Assembly: GCA_021772775.1 (NCBI GenBank)
Contig: JAJFLH010000034.1
Coordinates: 1-64,000, forward strand
Source of the DNA: Mariprofundus sp.
GTDB lineage: Bacteria; Pseudomonadota; Zetaproteobacteria; Mariprofundales; Mariprofundaceae
Direction: 5' to 3'
DNA: 64,000 nucleotides
The position numbers and the translations under genes are program-made. The notes beneath the pieces are model-generated. The model had not been told where the DNA came from. It did not search any database and worked only from the letters and a program-made list of their open reading frames with translations. Positions 1 through 7,595 of this stretch are shown here, piece after piece. Positions within the stretch are counted from its first letter, which is position 1. The number at the start of each line of letters is the position of its first letter.

Positions 1-1
1 A

Positions 2-382
2 ACACAAAAAATGGTTATGCGCCGCTGTGGCTCATTGCCAGTAGTCACTGATGATGACGAAAGCAAATTGATCGGCATTATTACCATTCGCGATACCATG
101 CTGCCACTTTACCCTAATTTCGGCGAATATATTCACGATGCTAAATCCGCTCGTGATTTCGAAGACATGGAAGAAAACTACAAACGTGTCATGTGCATGA
201 AAGTAACAGACGTTATGACAGCCAATCCAATGTCTGTACCTTCCGACATGCCAGTATTAAAAGCCGCATCGTTTATGGGACTGAAAAACCTACGCCGCAT
301 GCCGGTAGTAGATGATGGAAAGCTAACAGGTATGATTAGTATTGGTGACATCAACCGAGGCCTATTCATTAATCACGGTTAA
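2..382 (+). CDS. CBS-domain protein, 3' part (start lies before the window)
   Basis: This is the C-terminal part of a protein with a pair of CBS domains, small modules that sense adenine nucleotides or similar ligands. The phrase RCGSLPVVTDD followed by LIGIITIRD is the second half of one CBS repeat. VTDVMTANPMSVPSDMPVLKAA, ending with RMPVVDDGKLTGMISIGDI, is a full second repeat. The frame is open to the left edge (codons Thr-Gln-Lys precede the first Met), and CBS repeats normally begin about 25 residues before this point, so I read the gene as cut by the window edge. No catalytic domain is visible. The role of the whole protein cannot be judged. A good hairpin terminator follows the stop. 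Confidence 0.8.
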   Translation, partial: TQKMVMRRCGSLPVVTDDDESKLIGIITIRDTMLPLYPNFGEYIHDAKSARDFEDMEENYKRVMCMKVTDVMTANPMSVPSDMPVLKAASFMGLKNLRRMPVVDDGKLTGMISIGDINRGLFINHG

Positions 383-410
383 CAGATCATTCATCACCTT
401 ATCTACATAT

Positions 411-445
411 ACAGGCTTCGGTTATTCCGGAGCCTGTTTTGTTTT
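411..445 (+). terminator. Rho-independent terminator after the CBS gene
   Basis: ACAGGCTTCGG and CCGGAGCCTGT form an 11-bp stem with one wobble pair around a TTATT loop. TTTTGTTTT follows on the + strand. It ends the CBS-protein transcript. Confidence 0.85.
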
Positions 446-466
446 AATCGCCTGACGAAGCATTAA

Positions 467-721
467 TCACTTCTCCACGACATCATCCCACAACCATTCG
501 CGCAACAATTGCAACTCCAGAGATCTGGGCAAACCATCCAGCCAATCATAAAGAACCTCTTTCTGATCCAGCACGGTCCATAACTGCATTCTCTTTTTTT
601 CAGAGTCAAAACAACGCACCACTGCCAAACCATCTTCACCCTGCAGAATATTTTGAAAACGAATCTGCTGTCGAGCTGGCATACTCACTTCTACGATCAA
701 CGTTTGCGCACTATTTTGCAC
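467..721 (-). CDS. small DUF4911-like protein, function unknown
   Basis: This is a short soluble protein of about 84 residues with no signal peptide or membrane segment. The stretch ILQGEDGLAVVRCFD, followed by a W/L-rich hydrophobic tail, resembles the DUF4911 pattern (L-E-G-x-x-G-L-A-V-V-R-T), but I recall that family only by pattern. It is the last gene of a pabC-mltG operon on the minus strand and overlaps the end of mltG. The start is uncertain. GTG at 721 gives an 11-nt overlap and is used here. TTG at 739 and ATG at 682 are alternatives. No function is proposed. Confidence 0.6.
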   Translation of the reverse strand: MQNSAQTLIVEVSMPARQQIRFQNILQGEDGLAVVRCFDSEKKRMQLWTVLDQKEVLYDWLDGLPRSLELQLLREWLWDDVVEK

Positions 722-1694
722 GGTTCTTTTTCCGTTCAATTTTTATCCAACTTTTCACATTGCTCTGATGATCGGCATAACTGCTGGCAAATTGATGTCC
801 GCCCGTACCATCAGCCACAAAGTATAGATAATCGACATTGGCAGGATTGGCTGCTGCCCGTAAAGAGGCCGCGCCCGGATTACCGATCGGTGTAGGCGGT
901 AGACCACGACGCGTATAGGTATTCCACAGTGTATCCGTAGTCAGATCCTTTCTGTGAATATTACCTGAGAAACTGCCAGTCGTGCGCCAGATTCCATAAA
1001 TAACCGTCGGATCCATCTGCAATGGCATACCTTTCTTCAGACGATTATGAATAGCTGCTGACACCAACGGCCTCTCTCTGTCGAGCATCGTCTCCTTCTC
1101 AATGATTGAGGCCATAATTCTCAGACGGTCCTGCTGACTGACATCGGCACTCAGTTCGGCAAGCAGCTTCTTCTGCGCATTGATCATAGTTTTAAGCAGT
1201 CGTTTCACTTCTACCGGCTTGGAATACTGGTATGTTTCCGGCAATAAGCGCCCTTCATGCTCACCCGGCAAAAGAGCTGTTAAAGCACTCTGCCATTGTT
1301 CCAGATCCACCGCTGTTTTATCAGCCAGTATGGCAAGCATCTCATCAACTCTAAGACCTTCCGGCAACGTCACACTGAAACTCATCACATCCCCGGATTC
1401 CAGCCTCTCGATAATCGAATGAATATTCGCCGGCTTTTCAAAACGATACAGACCACTGCGTAGCCTGGCCCCAGCGCCCTTCACACGTACCGCAAGGCGA
1501 AATGCCAGCGGTGAACTAATCACTCCCTCGGCATGCAACAAGCGCCCAATTTTAATCGTCGACATCCCCTTGGATACAGTAATTTCCACCGGAGCAGTCA
1601 ACGCAAGCAGAGCCGATGCCTGCCAAAATAACCAACCGATTGGCGCCAATAACAACAACAGAGAGACAATCAAAAAAATCATCAGTTTTTTCAT
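711..1694 (-). CDS. mltG: endolytic murein transglycosylase MltG
   Basis: This inner-membrane lytic transglycosylase cuts nascent glycan strands of peptidoglycan inside the chain and is thought to set chain length. It has 327 residues, close to the family norm. An N-terminal membrane anchor spans residues 4-30. A LysM-like region (around 38-100) leads to the YceG domain. The catalytic glutamate is Glu199 in ASIIEKET, followed by the conserved QMDPTVIYG and NTYTRRGLPPTPIGNPG segments. It starts inside the pabC stop (ATGA overlap), the same pabC-mltG order as in E. coli, so the two are probably cotranscribed. Confidence 0.95.
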   Translation of the reverse strand: MKKLMIFLIVSLLLLLAPIGWLFWQASALLALTAPVEITVSKGMSTIKIGRLLHAEGVISSPLAFRLAVRVKGAGARLRSGLYRFEKPANIHSIIERLESGDVMSFSVTLPEGLRVDEMLAILADKTAVDLEQWQSALTALLPGEHEGRLLPETYQYSKPVEVKRLLKTMINAQKKLLAELSADVSQQDRLRIMASIIEKETMLDRERPLVSAAIHNRLKKGMPLQMDPTVIYGIWRTTGSFSGNIHRKDLTTDTLWNTYTRRGLPPTPIGNPGAASLRAAANPANVDYLYFVADGTGGHQFASSYADHQSNVKSWIKIERKKNRAK

Positions 1695-2473
1695 GATAGC
1701 TCTACCCCCTCTTGTTGCTGTAAAGCGTCCATTAACGGCTGAAATGCATGATGATGAATATCCATTGGCTCCACTCTTTCAATATTTGCGACACAGGCTA
1801 ACGGCTGAATAAACAGCCCGCTATTACACACCGCTGCGGCTTCGCAATCTTCCATCCAAGCAACCGGGCACGGTTCTTCGCTCAGCAATGCATTCCGAAT
1901 CAGAAAATCCCGCACCCGTCCAGGCAGCACTCCAACTTCAGCCGGAGGTGTAGACCAGCGCCCATCACGGTAGAGCAGGATATTTGCTGTTGCAGTGGCC
2001 AATAGCAGCCCACTCTGTTCAAACAGCACATTGATATCAGCTACACCACGCAAAACACGCAGCGTTTCAGCGTAGTCAGAGCTGAATTTGGCACACTTCT
2101 GTTTTAATGGAAAAGGCCAGGATTCTAGCCTTAGAGAAGCCGCTGTTGAGCTCTTCTTATAGGGCATACACTGCAGATACAGCTCTGGTTCAGATGCTTT
2201 TACAGCCAGACCCCATGGGGCTTCACCACCGGAGATGGTTAAACGAAGCAATACATCGGAACCAAGCCCGGCAGCTTCGTGAAGAGAGTTAAACAGCAGC
2301 TCCTCACCATAAGCCTGTGGCAAGCGCACACCGTACTCGGCAAGCCCACGCTCCAGGCGCTTCCAGTGACCGGGCCAATCGAAGACCTGTCCGTCAATCA
2401 CCCTGAAAGTTTCAAAACAGGACTCGCCATAAGCCAGACCTCTATCCATTTTTTCAACTAATTTTATCTGCAT
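1691..2473 (-). CDS. pabC: aminodeoxychorismate lyase-like class IV PLP enzyme
   Basis: This is a fold-type IV PLP enzyme. By family and position next to mltG it should split 4-amino-4-deoxychorismate into p-aminobenzoate and pyruvate for folate synthesis. The start motif DRGLAYGESCFETF (10-23) is typical. Lys129 in CAKFSSDYAETL fits the Schiff-base lysine. One oddity is that the Glu that contacts the PLP ring nitrogen (VTE in E. coli PabC, before the C-C-A-A-N segment) aligns with Ala159 in GLLLATATAN. The length of 260 residues is normal. The gene may be a divergent lyase or a related D-amino-acid or branched-chain aminotransferase. Context favours PabC. Confidence 0.8.
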   Translation of the reverse strand: MQIKLVEKMDRGLAYGESCFETFRVIDGQVFDWPGHWKRLERGLAEYGVRLPQAYGEELLFNSLHEAAGLGSDVLLRLTISGGEAPWGLAVKASEPELYLQCMPYKKSSTAASLRLESWPFPLKQKCAKFSSDYAETLRVLRGVADINVLFEQSGLLLATATANILLYRDGRWSTPPAEVGVLPGRVRDFLIRNALLSEEPCPVAWMEDCEAAAVCNSGLFIQPLACVANIERVEPMDIHHHAFQPLMDALQQQEGVELS

Positions 2474-2525
2474 ACTCGAATCGCAAACCTCGAATCCTTT
2501 CCATGTTCATGGTAGCAAGCCGCCC

Positions 2526-4043
2526 ATGAGCGATTTATACCTTCAGGCTATCGAACAAGCACGCGTCTATGACGTAGCGATTGAAACACCCTTGCAATTG
2601 GCCCCTAAACTATCCGGTCGACTGCACAATGAAATACTGCTGAAGCGTGAGGATATGCAACCGGTATTCTCCTTCAAGCTGCGTGGCGCTTACAATAAAA
2701 TTGCCCAGTTGACTGAAGCAGAGCGACTGCGCGGGGTGATCTGCGCATCGGCAGGAAATCATGCTCAGGGCGTGGCGCTATCAAGCCATAAACTGGGCAT
2801 TGAAGCGACCATTGTCATGCCACGCACCACGCCTGAAATTAAAATCAAAGCGGTCCAGCACCTGGGTGGACAAGTGGTGTTATTCGGCGACAGTTATTCT
2901 GACGCCAGTGCTCATGCCTATGAATTATGCGAGCAGAGCAACAAAGTATTCATTCACCCTTACGATGATCCGCAGGTGATCGCAGGCCAGGGCACAATTG
3001 CCGAAGAGATTCTGCGCCAGCTCCCCACCTCCAATCTGGATGCCGTGTTTGTGCCCATTGGTGGCGGCGGCCTGATTGCCGGCATGGCGGTCTATTTAAA
3101 GAAACATTCACCCAACACTAAAATTATCGGTGTTGAGCCGGTCGACTCAGCTGCAATGTTTGATTCCATTCAGGCAAACGAGCGCATCACCCTCAAACAG
3201 GTCGGTATTTTTGCCGATGGTGTAGCCGTAAAGCAGGTCGGCGAACACACCTTTGATCTGGTACGTCGATTTGTCGATGAGATCCTGCTCGTCGATACCG
3301 ATGAGATATGTGCAGCTATCAAAGATATTTATGAGGACAATCGCAGTATTGTAGAACCGGCCGGCGCTCTGGGTGTGGCCGGACTTAAAAAGTATGTACT
3401 CAAAAACAAAATACGTGGCCAGGCATTAGCCGCCATCAATAGCGGCGCCAATATGAATTTTGATCGCATGCGCCATGTTGCTGAACGCACCGAAATGGGT
3501 GAAGGCAGAGAATCCCTGTTCGCTGTCACTATCCCTGAACGACCCGGCTCATTTCTTGATTTCTGTCGCATTATCGGCGACCGCAATATCACTGAATTCA
3601 ATTATCGTATGTCCAGCCGCAGCGAAGCCCATGTCTTTGTCGGCATCAGCATTACCGAAAGCAACGAATCCAAAGCTATATATCAGGCCCTTGAGCTGGC
3701 TCAATTGCCAACGCTGGATCTGCAAGATAACGAGTTATCAAAATTGCATATCCGACATATGGTTGGTGGCCATTGTGGTCTGGCTGAAGATGAAGTCATC
3801 TACCGCTTCGAGTTTCCAGAGCGCCCCGGTGCTCTGCTGGAGTTTCTCAGCCGTGCCGCTGGGCGCTGGAATATCTCATTATTCCATTATCGCAACCATG
3901 CCGCCGCCTTCGGACGCGTCGTTGCAGGCATTGAAGTACCACCTGAAGAGCGCCCTGAATTTGAGGCTTATCTTGATGCGCTGGGTTATCCCTATGTTGA
4001 TGAAACAGAGAACTCGGCCTATGTACTGTTTTTAAAGAGATAA
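2526..4043 (+). CDS. ilvA: threonine ammonia-lyase, biosynthetic
   Basis: This PLP enzyme deaminates threonine to 2-oxobutanoate, the first committed step to isoleucine. It has 505 residues, the length of the biosynthetic two-regulatory-domain form. The PLP lysine is Lys51 in FSFKLRGAYNK, and the phosphate-binding glycine loop is PIGGGGLIAG near 175-185. Two ACT-like regulatory repeats follow (FAVTIPERPGSFLDFC near 330 and YRFEFPERPGALLEFL near 425), the family's site of isoleucine inhibition and valine activation. It is transcribed away from pabC with only 52 bp between them. No strong ribosome-binding site is visible before the ATG. Confidence 0.96.
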   Translation: MSDLYLQAIEQARVYDVAIETPLQLAPKLSGRLHNEILLKREDMQPVFSFKLRGAYNKIAQLTEAERLRGVICASAGNHAQGVALSSHKLGIEATIVMPRTTPEIKIKAVQHLGGQVVLFGDSYSDASAHAYELCEQSNKVFIHPYDDPQVIAGQGTIAEEILRQLPTSNLDAVFVPIGGGGLIAGMAVYLKKHSPNTKIIGVEPVDSAAMFDSIQANERITLKQVGIFADGVAVKQVGEHTFDLVRRFVDEILLVDTDEICAAIKDIYEDNRSIVEPAGALGVAGLKKYVLKNKIRGQALAAINSGANMNFDRMRHVAERTEMGEGRESLFAVTIPERPGSFLDFCRIIGDRNITEFNYRMSSRSEAHVFVGISITESNESKAIYQALELAQLPTLDLQDNELSKLHIRHMVGGHCGLAEDEVIYRFEFPERPGALLEFLSRAAGRWNISLFHYRNHAAAFGRVVAGIEVPPEERPEFEAYLDALGYPYVDETENSAYVLFLKR

Positions 4044-4069
4044 AAAAAGGACCCCGCTAAGCGGAGCCC
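4042..4069 (-). terminator. Rho-independent terminator of the Bor-like gene
   Basis: Read on the minus strand, GGGCTCCGC-TTA-GCGGGGTCC pairs over nine positions (two G-U wobbles) and is followed by seven T. On the plus strand the same bases give mismatches, so it serves the minus-strand lipoprotein gene. Its T-run touches the ilvA stop codon. Confidence 0.75.
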
Positions 4070-4111
4070 ATTAAAATAGCATGACAGACATCTGCCCATC
4101 ATATAAACATG

Positions 4112-4396
4112 TTATTTTTCACAATAAACGCGAGCATCCCTAGGCGTATAAATCCCAAAAGTAACCATACCGAGTACAATATTTAATGGTGTCCACTGCA
4201 CTTCAACCTTAGCTATTTTTTCAGCACCACCACAAACCTTAGCTGCATCCATTTCTTTAGACTGTCCTAAACCACTAATAAAAAATGTTTGCATTTCCTC
4301 TTTAGCCAGTGAGCCCGTGCCATTAATATTAAATGTCTGCTTTGCACATCCTGCCGTTAATGCAATTACCACCACAGCAAAAAGCATCTTCTTCAT
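4112..4396 (-). CDS. Bor/Iss-family outer-membrane lipoprotein
   Basis: This is a small lipoprotein of 94 residues. Signal peptide MKKMLFAVVVIALTAGC has its lipobox cysteine at 17. The mature part (QTFNINGTG, FFISGLGQSKEMDAAKVCGGAEKIAKVE, GIYTPRDARVYC) follows phage lambda Bor and E. coli Iss almost motif for motif. These proteins are surface lipoproteins linked to serum resistance when carried by prophage or plasmid. The start was set at the third in-frame ATG because GAGGGG lies seven bases upstream. No phage genes are nearby. The gene stands alone between two terminator-like or empty regions. Confidence 0.85.
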   Translation of the reverse strand: MKKMLFAVVVIALTAGCAKQTFNINGTGSLAKEEMQTFFISGLGQSKEMDAAKVCGGAEKIAKVEVQWTPLNIVLGMVTFGIYTPRDARVYCEK

Positions 4397-4574
4397 ATTC
4401 ATTCCCCTCATATAATATTGAATTCAAACACTATTAGAACCACAAGCATTACAAACCTCATAGCATCAAACATTTGCGTTGTAACTTCATTTTAGACCAT
4501 TAAATTCTAAATACTACAAGCAGGAGAACACACTCACCGAATCAATCAACACCCCAGTAATTTATTCATAATTA

Positions 4575-5678
4575 TCAAACAGATATAACATTCACCCATT
4601 TTCCACCATGTTTCACTTTCAAGCGTTTTTTCACACTCAAGCCCAATGCCTTTTCACAATCTCTATCCGGCACAATAACCGCCACCTTCCAGCCCTGGAA
4701 ATGTTGTTTAAACTGTTTACCAAGCTGCTTATAAAGCGATGTCACATCGCCCTTAACGCGGTCACCATAAGGTGGATTACATACAATCAAGCCAGTCTTA
4801 TCCACCCCTTCGGGTATAATCAGTTGACGCGCATCCAGCTGTGCAAAGTCAATGCATTCAAACACACCTGCAAGCTTGGCATTTTCTTGTGCCTGATCCA
4901 ACAGTCCTGCAGCCAGATCTGATGCAAAAATTTGTGGCCTGATATCCGAGTTCATCGATTCAACTTTATCCTGTGCCCGCTGCCAGCGTTTCTGTTTCAA
5001 GGATGGCCAGCGAACAAATGGAAAGTCATGTTTCAATCCCGGAGCTTTCTTGCCAGCAATAAGCGCTGCTTCAATAGCAAATGTACCTGAACCGCACATA
5101 GGCGCTAACAAAGGCTGATCAGGTGCCCACTGCATCCAGCGCAACACGCTTGCAGCTATCGTTTCACGCACGGGCGCTAAGCCAGAGAATTTGCGATAAC
5201 CACGCCGATCCAGCCGTTCACCGGATGTATCGATACTTACCGTACAAGTATTATCGTCTATACGCAGCATCACTTGCTGCACTATTTCTCCGGACTCTTT
5301 CACCGAAACATTGTCTGATGCAGCAATCCCATCCAGCACTGCCTGCTCAGCACGACCAGAATGAAGAAGCTTGGAGCGATGACAACTGGCTTTGGCTTCA
5401 ATACAAACATCTTCGGCAAGGTAACCCTGCCAACCAATTTTCCTTACCTGATGATAGAGCTCAGGGAAGGTCAGAGCCTTAGAGCTTGCCAGTCGAACCA
5501 TGACACGTGTAATGCAGCGACTGCGCAAATTAATGCGGAACAGACCATCCATTGTGGTGGTAAATGCAATACCACCATCGCCCATCTGCACATCATGTGC
5601 TGCTAATTCACGCAATTCATCAGCGGCAATACCCTCAAGACCAGGTACAACAACTGCGTAACAATTTAAATTTCTCAT
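4575..5678 (-). CDS. THUMP-domain rRNA methyltransferase, RlmL N-half type
   Basis: This predicted 23S rRNA guanine-N2 methyltransferase belongs to the RlmL/YpsC group and uses S-adenosylmethionine. It has 367 residues with an N-terminal ferredoxin-like region, a THUMP RNA-binding domain (about 45-155), and a Rossmann methyltransferase domain with PMCGSGTFAIEAALIA (motif I, near 195) and the catalytic NPPYGDR (near 302). It is half the length of E. coli RlmL and lacks the second (RlmK) methyltransferase domain, as is common outside Enterobacteria. It is a single gene; no partners are visible. Confidence 0.9.
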   Translation of the reverse strand: MRNLNCYAVVVPGLEGIAADELRELAAHDVQMGDGGIAFTTTMDGLFRINLRSRCITRVMVRLASSKALTFPELYHQVRKIGWQGYLAEDVCIEAKASCHRSKLLHSGRAEQAVLDGIAASDNVSVKESGEIVQQVMLRIDDNTCTVSIDTSGERLDRRGYRKFSGLAPVRETIAASVLRWMQWAPDQPLLAPMCGSGTFAIEAALIAGKKAPGLKHDFPFVRWPSLKQKRWQRAQDKVESMNSDIRPQIFASDLAAGLLDQAQENAKLAGVFECIDFAQLDARQLIIPEGVDKTGLIVCNPPYGDRVKGDVTSLYKQLGKQFKQHFQGWKVAVIVPDRDCEKALGLSVKKRLKVKHGGKWVNVISV

Positions 5679-5721
5679 GGGCAGAGGCTATCACCACATT
5701 CTCTACTGCCCACCATTGGCT

Positions 5722-5750
5722 TTGCCACTAGCTACCGCCTTTGCTAGAAT
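5722..5750 (+). promoter_or_regulatory. sigma-70-type promoter for the flavin monooxygenase gene
   Basis: TTGCCA (5722-5727), a 17-bp spacer and TAGAAT (5745-5750) lie 66 bp before the ATG at 5816. An AAGGA ribosome-binding site precedes the start. Confidence 0.6.
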
Positions 5751-5815
5751 CTCCGACTGTCAGCAAATTAATACAACTCTCTTTCAAGACCCAGGGAACT
5801 AAGGAATAGTTATTC

Positions 5816-7216
5816 ATGTCATTTGAACTTCAACCCATGATGATTTCAGGAAAAGAAGTATTACCCTTGATTGAGGGGGGGAAAGGCGTCGCAGTCTCCA
5901 CTGGTGAAAGCTCAGGTGCATGGGCAGCAGCAGGCGGTATCGGTACTTTTTCTGCAGTCAATGCAGACCGTGTCGATGAGAACGGCGAAGTCATTCGTAC
6001 TGTTTATAAAGGCCGCAGCCGCATGGAACGCTTTGAAGAACTGGTAGAACAGGGTATTGCTGGCGGTATCAAACAGGCTAAAATCGCGCATGAAGTCTCC
6101 GGTGGCAATGGTCGCCTGCACATGAATGTGTTGTGGGAGATGGGCGGTGCTGAACGTGTACTTGAAGGCGTAATGGAGGGTGCCAAAGGCATGATCCATG
6201 GCATCACATGTGGTGCCGGCATGCCATTCAAGCTGGCTACTCTTGCAGCCAAACATAATGTTCACTATTACCCTATCATCTCATCAGGACGTGCTTTTAG
6301 AGCACTATGGTTGCGCTCTTACCGTAAACTACCCGAGCTGCTTGGCGGCGTAGTCTATGAAGACCCATGGTTGGCTGGCGGTCATAATGGCCTCTCCAAC
6401 TCAGAAAGCCCTGATGTGCCAGAAGATCCATACCCGCGTGTTGCCGCACTGCGCAAAACGATGAACGATTTTGGTCTGCAGAATACCCCTATCATTATGG
6501 CAGGTGGAGTCTGGTTTTTACGTGAGTGGTCAAACTGGCTGAACAATCCTGAAATTGGCCCGATCACATTCCAGTTCGGTACTCGTCCACTATTAACACA
6601 AGAGAGCCCTATCTCCGATCTGTGGAAACGTCGCCTGCTGACTTTGAAAGAAGGTGATATCAGCCTCAACCGCTTTTCACCTACAGGCTTTTACTCCTCA
6701 GCTGTTTATAACTCATTTTTGCACGAGCTATATGAACGCTCGGATCGAGAAGCTGCCTTTGTTGATCACCCTGCAGGTGATCATTCTGAAGTGTTCACCT
6801 TCGGTGTACGCAACAAGAAAGTTTATCTTACCAAGACAGACCTCAAACGCGCCAATGCATTCATCGCAGAAGGTTTTACTAAACCGCTGCAGACCCCTGA
6901 CTCCACTTTGATCTTTGTCTCACCGGATAAAGCCAAAGAGATCCGTCAGGATCAACTCGATTGCATGGGTTGCCTATCGATGTGTAAATTCAGCAACTGG
7001 GCTGCTAATGATAAAGGTACGACCGGTCACAAAGCAGACCCACGCAGCTTCTGCATTCAGAATACCCTGCAAAACATTGGTCATGGCGAGAATCCAGACA
7101 ACAACCTGATGTTTGCCGGCCACGCTGCTTACCGTTTCTCTGATGACCCGTTTTATGCCAATGGTTTCATCCCAACAACCAAACAGCTGATCGATCGCAT
7201 CTGCACTGGTGACTGA
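5816..7216 (+). CDS. nitronate monooxygenase-type flavoprotein with C-terminal cysteine cluster
   Basis: This 466-residue TIM-barrel flavoprotein belongs to the nitronate monooxygenase (2-nitropropane dioxygenase) superfamily. Typical pieces are GAGMPFKLATLAAKH, PIISSGRAFRALWLR, GGVVYEDPWLAGGHNG and PIIMAGGVWF. It is longer than the usual 320-360 residues. The extra C-terminal part carries Cys383-x2-Cys386-x3-Cys390 (LDCMGCLSMCKF) and a later cysteine in RSFC, which could hold an iron-sulfur cluster or zinc. The true substrate is unknown; nitronate is only the family label. It is a single-gene unit with its own promoter. GAGGGGGG at 5873-5880, about 20 codons into the gene, is complementary to the C-rich RNA loop near 62.2 kb. 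Confidence 0.8.
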   Translation: MSFELQPMMISGKEVLPLIEGGKGVAVSTGESSGAWAAAGGIGTFSAVNADRVDENGEVIRTVYKGRSRMERFEELVEQGIAGGIKQAKIAHEVSGGNGRLHMNVLWEMGGAERVLEGVMEGAKGMIHGITCGAGMPFKLATLAAKHNVHYYPIISSGRAFRALWLRSYRKLPELLGGVVYEDPWLAGGHNGLSNSESPDVPEDPYPRVAALRKTMNDFGLQNTPIIMAGGVWFLREWSNWLNNPEIGPITFQFGTRPLLTQESPISDLWKRRLLTLKEGDISLNRFSPTGFYSSAVYNSFLHELYERSDREAAFVDHPAGDHSEVFTFGVRNKKVYLTKTDLKRANAFIAEGFTKPLQTPDSTLIFVSPDKAKEIRQDQLDCMGCLSMCKFSNWAANDKGTTGHKADPRSFCIQNTLQNIGHGENPDNNLMFAGHAAYRFSDDPFYANGFIPTTKQLIDRICTGD

Positions 7217-7236
7217 TTAGAAACAAAGCATCTGGA

Positions 7237-7452
7237 AGCACAGATCCCCCAGGGCATCCTCTCTCTCGCAAGCGCGATTCACCTTGTGGACGCAGATGAA
7301 CACAGACATATTCAAAGTCTGAACATCCTTAACATTGTTATCTGGCAATACTTTTTGATGTTTTCTCTGAGCTTTGGAGTCACCGCGAAAAGACCTAATG
7401 ATTGTTTTTATCCGCCTTTATCTGCGTTCATCCGCGTTAATCTGTGGCTAAA
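7237..7452. repeat. dispersed inverted-repeat element, copy 1
   Basis: The left arm starts AGCACAGATC and runs through CGCGATTCACCTTGTGGACGC. The right arm ends ATCTGCGTTCATCCG...ATCTGTGGCTAAA. Related copies lie at 31333-31525, 33368-33556, 41581-41717 and 50468-50652. It has no coding capacity and fills most of the gap after the monooxygenase gene. Confidence 0.75.
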
Positions 7453-7480
7453 TAACTTAACTAGTAACTGATTCAGATTG

Positions 7481-7580
7481 CCATTGATTTGCCTAAGGAC
7501 ACCAACAGTAGGCGCCTTTAGGCGAGACGAAAAGGCGCAGCTTACTCCTTTTTCAACGCCGTAATTAGGCAATTCAAGGG
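7481..7580. repeat. nested inverted repeat of about 100 bp
   Basis: CCATTGATTTGCCTAA (7481-7496) is matched in inverse by 7565-7580 with two mismatches. Inside it sits a second hairpin, GCGCCTTT (7512-7519) with AAAGGCGC (7531-7538). It could end the minus-strand cyclase gene or be a small miniature element. No T-run follows on either strand. Confidence 0.6.
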
Positions 7581-7595
7581 TGAGCTGAACAGTTA

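Noticed and set aside
7481-7580. Integron attC site
   Set aside because: Arms read GCCTAA and TTAGGC but the AAC/GTT core triplets are missing, and no integrase or cassette array is present.
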